Source: an uncultured Succinivibrio sp.
GTDB taxonomy: Bacteria; Pseudomonadota; Gammaproteobacteria; Enterobacterales; Succinivibrionaceae
Assembly: GCA_900754255.1 (NCBI GenBank)
Contig: CAAECI010000064.1
Location: forward strand, 1-30,023
DNA length: 30,023 nt
Direction: 5' to 3'
Part shown: piece after piece, positions 14,684-23,340 of the stretch
Numbering within the stretch: the first letter of the stretch is position 1
Layout: each line of letters opens with the position of its first letter
Notes under the pieces: model-generated
Databases searched by the model: none
What the model saw: only the letters and a program-made list of their open reading frames with translations
Told to the model about the DNA's origin: nothing
Made by a program: the position numbers and the translations under genes

Positions 14684-16771
14684 ATGGCTATACATAGACT
14701 TTCCGTACAACTTGCCAATCAGATTGCAGCCGGAGAAGTGGTTGAGCGCCCCTCCTCGGTGGTCAAGGAGCTTTTAGAAAATGCTGTAGATGCTGGAGCG
14801 GATGAAATACGTTGCTTTATAGAAGGGGCGGGACGTATAAGTATTAAGGTCAGTGACAACGGCTCGGGCATTCCCTGTGATGAGCTTGAGCTGGCTTTGG
14901 CTCCGCACGCTACTTCCAAGATCTCTTCAACAGAAGATCTTGAAAATATCACCACCATGGGATTTCGCGGTGAGGCCTTGGCCTCGATAGCATCAGTAAC
15001 TAAACTGACGTTGTCGTCACGTACTGCCGACGAAGCAGACGGATATTGCGTAAGCTGTGACGGTCCACAGATGGAGGCATCGGTGATCCCTTGTCCGCAT
15101 GGAGTCGGAACCACTGTGGAGGCGCGCGAGCTTTTTTTTAATACCCCTGCCAGAAGACGTTTTTTACGTTCGGACCGAACCGAGTCGGCACGAATTCGTG
15201 ATGTTTTTACCCGTTGTGCCTTAGCGCACCCGCAAATATCATTTGAATTATTTTTTGATGGAAAAAGTGTTGTCAGGGTAAAAAAAGCCCTTGATGAGGG
15301 GCAGAAATTAAAACGCATAAGTGTGCTCGCAGGGGCAGAATTTGCAAAAGAAGGAGTGAGAGTTTCTTGCGAGGATCCTCTTTTACAGATTGAAGGCGTG
15401 GCTATGTGCGGAGCTGATGCCAGTCAGGGCGGAGCAGAGAAGATTTTTTTATTTTTGAACAATCGCCCCGTGGCGGATAAAACCGTTATGCATGCCGTAC
15501 GCGAAGCCTATGCTGAGAATTTCGACAAGAAAAGCGCAGCCCGTTGTGTGCTTTATTTAAGCTGTGATCCTCATGAATGTGATGTTAACGTTCATCCCCG
15601 CAAGGACGAGGTTCGTTTTCATCATGCTCGTGCTGTCCATGATCTTATAAGTCAGAGCCTGCTAACTGCTTTTGAACGTTTTTTTAGTTCTGAGGCTGCG
15701 GATGACGAAGATATGGATGTTTTACTGTCAGAGAACGAGTTAGCGAAAAAGAACACGCCCTTTACATCTCTCGAGGAGGAGATAACTCCTCCTGAGCTTT
15801 GTACTTCGAAAGCTCCAACTTTTGAATTTCCTTCGGGAACCGGTGCTTTTTTTGCACGCAGGGCAGAGCAGTCTACGGATGGGAGTCGTCCTTTAGGCGA
15901 TTTGGATATGGAGGTAAGGCGTAGGGATTTTTTGAATATGACCAAATCTCATGCCAAAGCCTCTAGAATTGACCTTGCGAATATGCCGCCTGCAGAGTAT
16001 TCACCAAAAGGCAGTCTAGCAAATATCGATCCCACAAATTTCTCAGAGCAAGATCGAGGAAAAGGTAAAGAGCAGGAACTATGTGCATCAATAAATAACG
16101 AAGCGGATAGCAGAAATTCTGCATTGCAAGGTTCTGCTCCTGTGGCCGTATCAAATATTTCTGGCGGATCTTATTTAGAAAAAGGAAGAGATCCATGCTA
16201 TAAGGACGATACAGTGCAGGATAAAGACGGGAATTTTATATGCAGGCTTACGCATAAGAGTGCCCTGATATGTCGTTACGGTCATTTCTATCTAGTAAAT
16301 TGCCTCGCTTTAAAGGAATGTCGTGCTAGTAAAATCATTGCGGAGCTTATTGAAGCAGGGCATATGCCTGCTGTATCTCCGTTGATTCCATTTTCCATAA
16401 AGCTGGGGCCAGATCTTCTGAAGGCTTTAAAAAAATCGCTTAAAGCGGCTCTTTTGTGCGGCTTTGACATAGAGATAGGTCGTAGCAGCGTATCTGTAAA
16501 ATCAGTCCCCCAGTTCATTGGAAATTGTGCTTTGCAGGAGCTTTGCCTGCGTACATTTCCTCTTATTGCAGCCTCTGATGAATTGAGTAAAGGACGTTGT
16601 CCCAAAAGCATAGCCTCGATTTTGGCCCGTGCGGCTGTAAATGAAGGAATTTATGCCAAGGATGATCCTTTTGTTTTTGATGAGCTAAATGATCAGGAAC
16701 TAAAGAACAAATCTATTTGCCGCGAGCTTGATTTGGTCTCTTTAGCTTTGAATTTTGAGGAGAAAGTGTGA
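14684..16771 (+). CDS. mutL: DNA mismatch repair protein MutL
   Basis: ATPase matchmaker linking MutS recognition to strand incision. The N-terminal GHKL ATPase domain shows IAAGEVVERPSSVVKELLEN at 14-33, DNGSGI at 58-63 and TTMGFRGEALASIASV at 90-105. NTPARRRFL near 154-162 and VNVHPRKDEVRF near 304-315 are standard. A long variable linker (about 345-515) joins the C-terminal dimerisation domain. The DQHAAHERxxYE endonuclease motif of most bacterial MutL is not visible, as in E. coli, where MutH supplies the nick. The 695-residue length is slightly longer than E. coli MutL, mainly in the linker. It starts directly after the amidase stop and overlaps miaA. Confidence 0.95.
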   Translation: MAIHRLSVQLANQIAAGEVVERPSSVVKELLENAVDAGADEIRCFIEGAGRISIKVSDNGSGIPCDELELALAPHATSKISSTEDLENITTMGFRGEALASIASVTKLTLSSRTADEADGYCVSCDGPQMEASVIPCPHGVGTTVEARELFFNTPARRRFLRSDRTESARIRDVFTRCALAHPQISFELFFDGKSVVRVKKALDEGQKLKRISVLAGAEFAKEGVRVSCEDPLLQIEGVAMCGADASQGGAEKIFLFLNNRPVADKTVMHAVREAYAENFDKKSAARCVLYLSCDPHECDVNVHPRKDEVRFHHARAVHDLISQSLLTAFERFFSSEAADDEDMDVLLSENELAKKNTPFTSLEEEITPPELCTSKAPTFEFPSGTGAFFARRAEQSTDGSRPLGDLDMEVRRRDFLNMTKSHAKASRIDLANMPPAEYSPKGSLANIDPTNFSEQDRGKGKEQELCASINNEADSRNSALQGSAPVAVSNISGGSYLEKGRDPCYKDDTVQDKDGNFICRLTHKSALICRYGHFYLVNCLALKECRASKIIAELIEAGHMPAVSPLIPFSIKLGPDLLKALKKSLKAALLCGFDIEIGRSSVSVKSVPQFIGNCALQELCLRTFPLIAASDELSKGRCPKSIASILARAAVNEGIYAKDDPFVFDELNDQELKNKSICRELDLVSLALNFEEKV

Positions 16772-17724
16772 TGGACAATAAAGCCTTGGTGATCCTAGGA
16801 CCCACAGCCTCAGGGAAAACCTCGTTGGCCTTACAGCTTTCAAAATGTGCCAATATAGAGATCATTTCTCTCGATTCCGCTTTGGTATACCGCGGTATGG
16901 ATATAGGTACTGCCAAACCCTCTGCCGAGGAGCTGTCTGCGTGTCCGCATCATCTTATAAATATCATAGATCCTGCACAAAGCTACAGCGCGGCTGATTT
17001 TCGTTCAGATTGTATAAGGCTTGTGAGAGAGATTTGTGGACGTGGCAAATTACCGGTGATCTGCGGCGGAACCATGATGTATTACAAGGCATTGTGTGAA
17101 GGACTGTCCCCCTTGCCACCAACCGATGACAAAATTCGAGCAAGCATTGCTGAGGAAGCGTCGCTGTACGGTTGGCCTTATATGCATGAAAAACTAAAGA
17201 AGCTGGATCCTTCTTTATATACCAAGCTTTCCCCAAATGATAAACAACGCATATCGCGAGCTCTTGAGGTGATTAGGATCTCTGGACGTAGCATGAGTTC
17301 TTTTTTTGAAAAAAAAGGGGATCAATGTCCTTTCAAGCGGATTGAGGTAGTATTGCTTCCACAAGCAGGCCGTGAGGAGTTGAGATTGGAGATCCGACGT
17401 CGCTTCATGCGGATGCTGGATCGCGGCTTTGAGAACGAGGTAAGAGCTTTGAAAGAAAGAGGTGACCTCAGTTTGTCCATGCCGTCCATGCGATGCGTTG
17501 GTTATAGGCAGATGTGGGAATACCTCGACGGTAAAACGAACTTTGGAGTGATGACGGAGCGTTCTATAATTGCCACATGTCATTTGGCCAAGCATCAGAT
17601 GACATGGTTGCGAGGTGGTCTATCCAAGAGCGTAACGGTAAAACGTATAAATATGGTACCGGGAGACGCAACAAATTTGGCGACGGTATGCGCGCTTGCT
17701 GAGCAATTACAAGAATACGAGTAA
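16771..17724 (+). CDS. miaA: tRNA dimethylallyltransferase MiaA
   Basis: Adds the dimethylallyl group to N6 of adenosine 37 in tRNAs reading codons that begin with U. The 317 residues show the P-loop GPTASGKT at 10-17, DSALVYRGMDIGTAKP at 35-50, PHHLINIIDP at 59-68, and the GGTMMYYKAL and NDKQRISRALEV blocks. I chose ATG 16771, which shares one base with the mutL stop (TGATG) and has AGGAG eight bases upstream. A GTG one codon earlier (16768) is the alternative. It is the last gene of the long + strand run. In E. coli the mutL-miaA-hfq order is identical. Confidence 0.95.
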   Translation: MDNKALVILGPTASGKTSLALQLSKCANIEIISLDSALVYRGMDIGTAKPSAEELSACPHHLINIIDPAQSYSAADFRSDCIRLVREICGRGKLPVICGGTMMYYKALCEGLSPLPPTDDKIRASIAEEASLYGWPYMHEKLKKLDPSLYTKLSPNDKQRISRALEVIRISGRSMSSFFEKKGDQCPFKRIEVVLLPQAGREELRLEIRRRFMRMLDRGFENEVRALKERGDLSLSMPSMRCVGYRQMWEYLDGKTNFGVMTERSIIATCHLAKHQMTWLRGGLSKSVTVKRINMVPGDATNLATVCALAEQLQEYE

Positions 17725-17974
17725 AAATTTCAGTAACTTCAAATTCAAGTATGAAATGCAAGGAAAAGCCTCAAAGGTATATTTGAAGCGTAAGTTTTTT
17801 TCTCAGTAGGGGGCGATTATTTGCTCCAGTCATAAAAACTTGTGTATATTTATATTTACGCAAGATCGTTATGTATTCAGGACTTGGAATACATATACGC
17901 TCTCGTAAAATGATTTTGTGACGATAATCGTCATTAATAAAATAAATATAATTAACAAGATTTAGAGGATCAAG
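17725..17974 (+). promoter_or_regulatory. hfq upstream region with candidate promoter and dyad
   Basis: This 250-base AT-rich spacer has no ORF. TTGGAA (17884-17889) and TAAAAT (17906-17911), 16 bases apart, are a fair sigma-70 promoter. A perfect 7-bp dyad TGACGAT / ATCGTCA around one base (17919-17933) would sit at about the transcription start and could be an operator or a short 5' leader hairpin. The ribosome site AGAGGA lies just before the hfq ATG. I see no terminator for miaA, so some read-through is possible. Confidence 0.45.
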
Positions 17975-18238
17975 ATGGCAAAGGTTCAGTCTTTACAGGA
18001 TCCGTTTTTAAATATTCTGCGCCGCGAGCATATTCAGGTATCGATCTATCTCGTCAACGGCATCAAATTACAAGGGCAGGTCGAGTCCTTTGATCAATTC
18101 GTGATCCTGCTTAGAAACCAGGTCAGTCAGATGGTATATAAGCATGCCATTTCTACAATTGTTCCAGCTCGTGCCGTAAATTTTAATCAGTTGAATGAGG
18201 CTTCGGATAAAGAAGAAGGCTCCGAACCTCAAAGCTGA
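17975..18238 (+). CDS. hfq: RNA chaperone Hfq
   Basis: Hexameric Sm-like protein that pairs small RNAs with target mRNAs. The 87 residues hold the whole Sm core, closely matching the enterobacterial protein: QSLQDPF at 5-11 (Gln8 of the proximal U-binding site), rim arginines Arg16 and Arg17, SIYLVNGIKLQGQVESFDQF at 23-42 and YKH at 55-57. The C-terminal tail is short (about 20 residues) and acidic (DKEEGSE), compared with the 30-residue tail of E. coli. An acidic tip is known to help release RNA. hflX begins 21 bases downstream, so hfq-hflX-hflK-hflC is probably one unit. Confidence 0.97.
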   Translation: MAKVQSLQDPFLNILRREHIQVSIYLVNGIKLQGQVESFDQFVILLRNQVSQMVYKHAISTIVPARAVNFNQLNEASDKEEGSEPQS

Positions 18239-18259
18239 GCATTTTAAGCTTAATCGTTC

Positions 18260-19597
18260 ATGCAGGATCCGCAGGTAGAACTGCTAGGTAAAACCGTGCT
18301 TGTACATGCGGAGCTTCCGCGCGAGGAATCGCAGGAAGATCTGCAAGAGCTGGTTCGCTTGGCACAATCGGCGGGGGCGGAAGTAGCAGATAGTATAATC
18401 TGCAAACGCGAAACCCCCGATCCCGCCTTTTTCATCGGTAGCGGTAAAGCTCAGGAGGTGGCTTCCAGTGTGGCTGCCTATGAGGCGGAAACCGTGATCT
18501 TTAACTCCAGACTTTCTCCCGCTCAGGAGCGCAATCTTGAAAAAGTGCTTAAGGCGCGGGTGATGGATCGTATTGCTCTCATTTTATTGATCTTTGCTCA
18601 GCGAGCTCGCACCTATGAGGGTAAGTTGCAGGTAGAGCTTGCAAGACTACAGTATGAGCAGGCCCGTCTCGTGCGTGGGTGGACGCACCTCGAACGGCAA
18701 AAGGGCGGTTTCGGCTTGCGTGGCGGTCCTGGAGAAACTCAGATTGAACTTGATCGGCGAGCTCTACGCGAGCGTATTGCTGCAGTCAAGGGAGAATTAT
18801 TGATTGTGGAGCGTCGCCGCAATCAAAACCGTGCTTTAAGAAAGAAAAATTCGATACCGGTGGTATCCTTTGCAGGCTATACCAATGCAGGTAAATCCAC
18901 TTTATTCAATATATTGACCGATTCTAAGGTCTATGCCGCCGATCAGCTTTTTGCGACCTTGGATCCAACCTTGCGTACGGTTGAAGTAGTAGGTGTGGGT
19001 AAGGCGGTATTTGCAGATACTGTAGGTTTTATACGTCATTTGCCACACGATTTGATCGCAGCCTTCAAAAGTACTCTCGAGGAGACTGCTCAGGCTTCAC
19101 TCATTTTGCATGTGATCGATACTGTCGATCCTAGACGTAATGAAAACATAGATGCCGTAAATGAGGTTTTAAAGGAAGTGGGGGCCTCGGAGGTGCCTTC
19201 GTTACTGGTATTTAATAAGTGCGATCTTGATCCGGACTGCGTAGCAGGTGTGATACGTGACGAGAACGGAGTGCCCATGAGGGTATATGTCAGCGCAAAA
19301 ACAGGTGCTGGACTTGAAGATCTTCTGCTAGCAGTGAGCGAGAGATTAGGCTCTGAAAGAATAGAATTTACTGTTAAGATAGATCCTCGTGACGGAAGAT
19401 TGAGAAGTCTTTTGTACGAAAAGAAGACCGTGGTTACGGAAAAATATTCCGAACAGGGAGAGAATATTCTGCAATTGAAGATTCGTCCACAGGATGCCGC
19501 GCGAATAGACAAGGAAACACAAGGAGCCCTTGCTCGGTCGAGTATGTCCGGCATTCCTTGGAAAAAAGATACAGATTTTGACTTTGACTCGCTTTAA
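18260..19597 (+). CDS. hflX: ribosome-associated GTPase HflX
   Basis: GTPase that splits stalled ribosomes under stress. The N-terminal HflX domain (about 1-195) includes FFIGSGKAQEV at 57-67, LSPAQERNLEK at 85-95, the RTYEGKLQVELA block at 117-128 and a Gly-rich GLRGGPGETQ loop at 152-161. The G domain shows G1 GYTNAGKST at 206-214, G3 DTVGF at 253-257 and G4 NKCD at 319-322. The 445-residue length is normal. There is no clear Shine-Dalgarno before the ATG at 18260; the nearest purine-rich stretch is weak, so translation may depend on coupling to hfq. hflK starts ten bases after the stop. Confidence 0.95.
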   Translation: MQDPQVELLGKTVLVHAELPREESQEDLQELVRLAQSAGAEVADSIICKRETPDPAFFIGSGKAQEVASSVAAYEAETVIFNSRLSPAQERNLEKVLKARVMDRIALILLIFAQRARTYEGKLQVELARLQYEQARLVRGWTHLERQKGGFGLRGGPGETQIELDRRALRERIAAVKGELLIVERRRNQNRALRKKNSIPVVSFAGYTNAGKSTLFNILTDSKVYAADQLFATLDPTLRTVEVVGVGKAVFADTVGFIRHLPHDLIAAFKSTLEETAQASLILHVIDTVDPRRNENIDAVNEVLKEVGASEVPSLLVFNKCDLDPDCVAGVIRDENGVPMRVYVSAKTGAGLEDLLLAVSERLGSERIEFTVKIDPRDGRLRSLLYEKKTVVTEKYSEQGENILQLKIRPQDAARIDKETQGALARSSMSGIPWKKDTDFDFDSL

Positions 19598-19607
19598 AGA
19601 GCTAAAC

Positions 19608-20882
19608 ATGAAGGAAAATAATCACGATTTGATGGGATGGAATGCTCCCGGATCCGGAAATGACGATGACCGTGGAAATGGCAGTCAAAATAAGGATCCG
19701 TGGTCAAGAAATAACGGCGGCAATCGGCGCGATCCTATGAATGAAATAAATGAATTAGGTAATAAGCTTTTTTCCTTTCTTAAGAAGAAGGGCGGTGCAG
19801 GTCACGGCAGTTCGTCAAACCGTGGATCGGGCATGAAGATTGGAACGCTTGCAACTATGGCTTTGGCCGTAGCGGTTGCAGGAGTTGTTGTTTCCGGCTT
19901 TTACACCGTACGTGAAGCTGAGCGTGGGGTGGTTTTGCGTTTTGGAAAAATATACGACGTGGTGGATCCTGGTTTGCGTTGGAAAATTCCAGCCATCGAC
20001 AGTGTCAATGTGGTCGACATTGAACAGGTAAGATCCTTGCAATCGTCCGGTACCATGCTCACACAGGATGAGAACGTGGTCATAGTGGAAATGGATGTGC
20101 AATATCGCGTAAGCGATCCGGTCAAATATTTATACTCCACCGTTGATCCAGATCAAACCCTGCTTGAGGCAACTGACAGTGCCTTACGCTATGTCGTAGG
20201 TCATACACTCATGGACGATATTTTGACTTCCGGCCGTGAAATGGTAAGACAAAATACGCGCGAGCTGTTGACCTCCATTATTGTTCCCTATAACACTGGT
20301 TTATCCATAGTAGATGTGAACTTCTTGCCTGCAAGAGCGCCAGATCAGGTCAAGGCAGCTTTTGATGATGCGATCAGTGCTCAAGAAGACGAGCAACGCT
20401 TTAAACGTGAAGCAGAGGCTTACGCCAATGAAGTCTTACCTAAGGCTGATGGACGTGTGCAACGTATTCGTCAGGAGGCGGAGGCTTATCGCTCGCAGGT
20501 GGTTTTGAATGCACAGGGTGAGGTTGCTCGTTTTGAAAAGGTTTTACCTGAGTATGAAAAGGCTCCAGAGATCACCCGTCGCCGCATCTATTTCGAGACC
20601 ATGCAACAGGTGATGCAAAACGCCCGTAAGGTTATTTTGGACACTCCCGAGGGCTCTTCTCCTGTTATTTATTTGCCTTTGCCTGAGCAGATAAAGGGTG
20701 ATGCCAAGAAAAACGACAGTGAAGACGAGATGATGCGTCAATTGCGTGAGGATGCCATGAAAAAAGCTCAGGAGGGTGCTGCCTCAACGCAGAATAACCA
20801 ACAGGAACAGACCGGAAGCACTTCGGTTAGAGGGGGCTATCCTCCTTTGCAGAGAAGCAACGGCGGATACGGTCAGAGGTGA
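19608..20882 (+). CDS. hflK: FtsH protease modulator HflK
   Basis: Membrane SPFH (stomatin/prohibitin-like) protein that with HflC forms a cage around FtsH and limits its access to membrane substrates. The 424 residues have a Gly/Asn-rich cytoplasmic N-terminus, one transmembrane segment at about 78-98, and an SPFH domain beginning VREAERGVVLRFGK at 101-114. An alanine- and glutamate-rich coiled coil and a Gln/Gly-rich tail ending in GGYGQR follow. I chose ATG 19608, ten bases after hflX; an in-frame ATG at 19530 lies inside hflX and would add residues unlike the family. Confidence 0.95.
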   Translation: MKENNHDLMGWNAPGSGNDDDRGNGSQNKDPWSRNNGGNRRDPMNEINELGNKLFSFLKKKGGAGHGSSSNRGSGMKIGTLATMALAVAVAGVVVSGFYTVREAERGVVLRFGKIYDVVDPGLRWKIPAIDSVNVVDIEQVRSLQSSGTMLTQDENVVIVEMDVQYRVSDPVKYLYSTVDPDQTLLEATDSALRYVVGHTLMDDILTSGREMVRQNTRELLTSIIVPYNTGLSIVDVNFLPARAPDQVKAAFDDAISAQEDEQRFKREAEAYANEVLPKADGRVQRIRQEAEAYRSQVVLNAQGEVARFEKVLPEYEKAPEITRRRIYFETMQQVMQNARKVILDTPEGSSPVIYLPLPEQIKGDAKKNDSEDEMMRQLREDAMKKAQEGAASTQNNQQEQTGSTSVRGGYPPLQRSNGGYGQR

Positions 20883-20889
20883 GTCATAA

Positions 20890-21882
20890 ATGAAAAATAA
20901 TACTATTAATCTGCTCATCGCGGCTTTAATTGTGATTGTATTTGCCGCATTCCAGTGTTTTTATGTGGTTTCTGAGGGAACCATAGGAATTGTTACTCGT
21001 TTCGGTAAGGTAACGCGTAGCGATGATGCTACCTTAAACGTTATGCAACCCGGTTTGCATTTTAAGGCTCCCTTCATCGATAAGGTCAAGATCATGGATG
21101 CACGTATTCAGACCATGGATCAAAGTGCCAATCGATTCGTGACCTCTGAGAAAAAGGATGTGATCATCGATTCGTACGTCAAATGGCAAATTGAAGATGC
21201 TGCTACATATTATCTGACCACCGCTGGCGGAAACCGTATGCAGGCTGAGGAACTCCTTTCACGCAGGATAAACAACTCTTTACGTTCTCAGATAGGTCGT
21301 CTTACCATACATGAGATTGTGTCCGGACAGGATGGAGATAAGAACGAAACCGTATTTGACAGCCAGAAAAATGGCGATAATTCTGTGCTCGGCACCACCA
21401 AACGCGATGAGGTCATGCAAAATGCCTTGCGCGATATAGGCTCGTCAGCCAAGGATTTGGGGGTACGTATCATCGATGTTCGCATCAAGCAGATTAATTT
21501 GCCGCCCGAGGTGTCTAATTCTATTTATCTGCGTATGCGCGCCGAGCGTGATGCAGTAGCCAAATTACACCGCTCTCAAGGGCGTAAGGATGCGGAGGCT
21601 ATCAGAGCTCAGGCTGATCGTGAGGTTACGGTTAAGATTGCAGAAGCCGAGAAGGCTGCCCGCACACTGAGAGGTGACGGCGATGCCGAAGCAGTAAAGA
21701 TTTATGCCGAGGCATATTCGCGCAACGAGGAGCTGTTTGAATTCCTTCGTGCTATGGATGCGTATAAGAATTCCATGTCGGCAGGTTCAGACGTGATGGT
21801 TTTGAAGCCTGAAGGTAACGATTTCTTTAAGTTCTTTGGAACTTTTGACTTCAATAAGTCATCAGCTAATGCCTTAAGATAA
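20890..21882 (+). CDS. hflC: FtsH protease modulator HflC
   Basis: Partner of HflK in the FtsH-associated membrane complex. In 330 residues there is a transmembrane segment at about 7-26, then an SPFH domain (SEGTIGIVTRFGKV at 28-41, PGLHFKAPFIDKV at 54-66). Residues about 235-280 form an Ala/Glu-rich helix (EAIRAQADREVTVKIAEAEK) typical of the family. The segment SGQDGDKNETVFDSQKNGD in the middle is a hydrophilic insertion also seen in gammaproteobacterial HflC. A ribosome site AGAGGTGAG precedes the ATG, seven bases after hflK. A strong terminator follows. Confidence 0.95.
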   Translation: MKNNTINLLIAALIVIVFAAFQCFYVVSEGTIGIVTRFGKVTRSDDATLNVMQPGLHFKAPFIDKVKIMDARIQTMDQSANRFVTSEKKDVIIDSYVKWQIEDAATYYLTTAGGNRMQAEELLSRRINNSLRSQIGRLTIHEIVSGQDGDKNETVFDSQKNGDNSVLGTTKRDEVMQNALRDIGSSAKDLGVRIIDVRIKQINLPPEVSNSIYLRMRAERDAVAKLHRSQGRKDAEAIRAQADREVTVKIAEAEKAARTLRGDGDAEAVKIYAEAYSRNEELFEFLRAMDAYKNSMSAGSDVMVLKPEGNDFFKFFGTFDFNKSSANALR

Positions 21883-21892
21883 TAAATGAGTT

Positions 21893-21920
21893 AAAATCCC
21901 GTTTTTGGCGGGATTTTTTT
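21893..21920 (+). terminator. intrinsic terminator after hflC
   Basis: A nine-base-pair stem AAAATCCCG (21893-21901) / CGGGATTTT (21909-21917) with a seven-base loop runs into a run of T. It ends the hfq-hflX-hflK-hflC unit. Confidence 0.85.
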
Positions 21921-21942
21921 TCTGCTGATTTTTTTTTAATGA

Positions 21943-21956
21943 TCCCGCCTGCGGGA
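21943..21956 (+). promoter_or_regulatory. small GC-rich hairpin in the purA leader
   Basis: TCCCG (21943-21947) and CGGGA (21952-21956) form a five-base-pair stem just upstream of the purA ribosome site. It does not match the E. coli PurR box. Its role is unknown. Confidence 0.3.
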
Positions 21957-21970
21957 GTGAGGATTTATAA

Positions 21971-23269
21971 ATGCCTAAAAATGTAGTCGTGCTCGGCACG
22001 CAATGGGGTGATGAGGGTAAAGGTAAGGTTGCAGATCTGCTTACTTCTCAGGCAAATGTTGTCGTTCGCAGTCAGGGCGGCAACAATGCCGGTCACACCT
22101 TGGTTGTAGGTGATAAAAAAGTAGTGGTCAGGCTCGTGCCGTCCGGGATCATGCATCCGCATTGCGAGTGCCTTATTGGATCAGGTGTGGTTGTGAATCC
22201 TGTTGCTTTGTTTGAAGAGATTGAGGAACTCAAACAGGCGGGAATTACCGATGCCGAGCAACGTATACGTATAAATGGGTCCTGCTCTTTGCTCTTACCC
22301 ATTCATCCCGCTGTTGACAAGGCATCAGAAAAGGCTCGCGGTAAGGGCGCCATAGGCACAACTGGTCGCGGTATCGGTCCTTGCTATGAGGACAAGGTAG
22401 CTCGTCGCGGATTGCGCGTAGGCGACCTTTTTCATATGGATTTCTTTGAGGAAAAGCTTAAGGCTTTGCTTGACTATCGCAATTTTATGCTTACGCAGTA
22501 TCTGCATGCCGAGCCAGTTACCTTTGAAAGCGTTATGAAAAGTGTTATGAGCTACCGCGAGCGCCTTTTAAAGATGGTAGCCGATGTTTCTGATATTCTC
22601 GATAAATCTAAAAAGGAAGAAAAAAAGATCCTATTTGAAGGAGCACAAGGAACATTCCTAGATATTGACTTCGGAACTTATCCCTACGTAACATCCTCAA
22701 ATACCACAGCCGGCGGATGTGTAACTGGATCGGGCGCCGGCCCTTTGGCTATAGATTATGTTCTCGGTATCGCAAAAGTTTATACCACTCGTGTAGGTGG
22801 CGGTCCTTATCCTACTGAGCTTAATGACGATTTGGGGGAGCATATCCGTCAGCGCGGAAAAGAATTTGGTGCGGTTACCGGTCGTCCCCGCCGTACCGGA
22901 TGGTTCGATGCTGTAGCCATGCATCGTAGTGCGGTTTTAAATTCCTTGTCCGGTCTGGCCCTGATGAAGCTTGATGTGTTGGATGATCTTGATGAGGTCA
23001 AGATATGTAAGGCATATAAGTTTAAGGACGGAACGATCAGCTCATTGCCTCCCTTTTCAGCCTTTGACTACGAGGGGGTAGAGCCCATTTATGAAACTAT
23101 GCCTGGTTGGAAGAGTAATACCTTTGGCGTTACTTCATGGGATGATTTGCCGCAAAAAGCCCGCGATTATGTACGTCGTCTGGAAGAGCTGTCAGGGGTT
23201 AAGGTGGCGATCCTATCGACAGGGCCGGAGCGTAACCAAACCATAATTCTTGAGGATCCTTTCGCTTAA
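21971..23269 (+). CDS. purA: adenylosuccinate synthetase
   Basis: Catalyses the GTP-dependent joining of IMP and aspartate, the first step from IMP to AMP. The 432-residue length is standard. Visible motifs: QWGDEGKGKVADLL at 11-24 (catalytic Asp14, Lys17), NNAGHT at 38-43 (His42), GTTGRGIGPCYEDK near 127-140, TTAGGCVTGSGAG in the middle and TGRPRRTGWFDAVA near 304-317, then the guanine-binding STGPERNQTI at the end. A GAGGA ribosome site lies before the ATG. In E. coli purA also follows hflC. It is convergent with the prenyl synthase gene. Confidence 0.97.
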   Translation: MPKNVVVLGTQWGDEGKGKVADLLTSQANVVVRSQGGNNAGHTLVVGDKKVVVRLVPSGIMHPHCECLIGSGVVVNPVALFEEIEELKQAGITDAEQRIRINGSCSLLLPIHPAVDKASEKARGKGAIGTTGRGIGPCYEDKVARRGLRVGDLFHMDFFEEKLKALLDYRNFMLTQYLHAEPVTFESVMKSVMSYRERLLKMVADVSDILDKSKKEEKKILFEGAQGTFLDIDFGTYPYVTSSNTTAGGCVTGSGAGPLAIDYVLGIAKVYTTRVGGGPYPTELNDDLGEHIRQRGKEFGAVTGRPRRTGWFDAVAMHRSAVLNSLSGLALMKLDVLDDLDEVKICKAYKFKDGTISSLPPFSAFDYEGVEPIYETMPGWKSNTFGVTSWDDLPQKARDYVRRLEELSGVKVAILSTGPERNQTIILEDPFA

Positions 23270-23285
23270 CTCTCTTAGAGTATGT

Positions 23286-23318
23286 TTAAAAAAAGGGGTA
23301 ACTATTTTGTTACCCCTT
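23286..23318 (-). terminator. intrinsic terminator of the prenyl synthase gene (convergent with purA)
   Basis: A perfect ten-base-pair stem AAGGGGTAAC (23293-23302) / GTTACCCCTT (23309-23318) has a six-base loop. On the - strand it is followed by seven T. On the + strand there is no T-run beyond the stem, so it serves purA less clearly. Confidence 0.85.
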
Positions 23319-23340
23319 CAACATTGAAGCAAAATAAAAT

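Noticed and set aside
14719..15318. 199-codon open frame on the - strand inside mutL
   Set aside because: It mirrors the conserved MutL ATPase domain and is low-complexity and serine-rich, as antisense shadows usually are.
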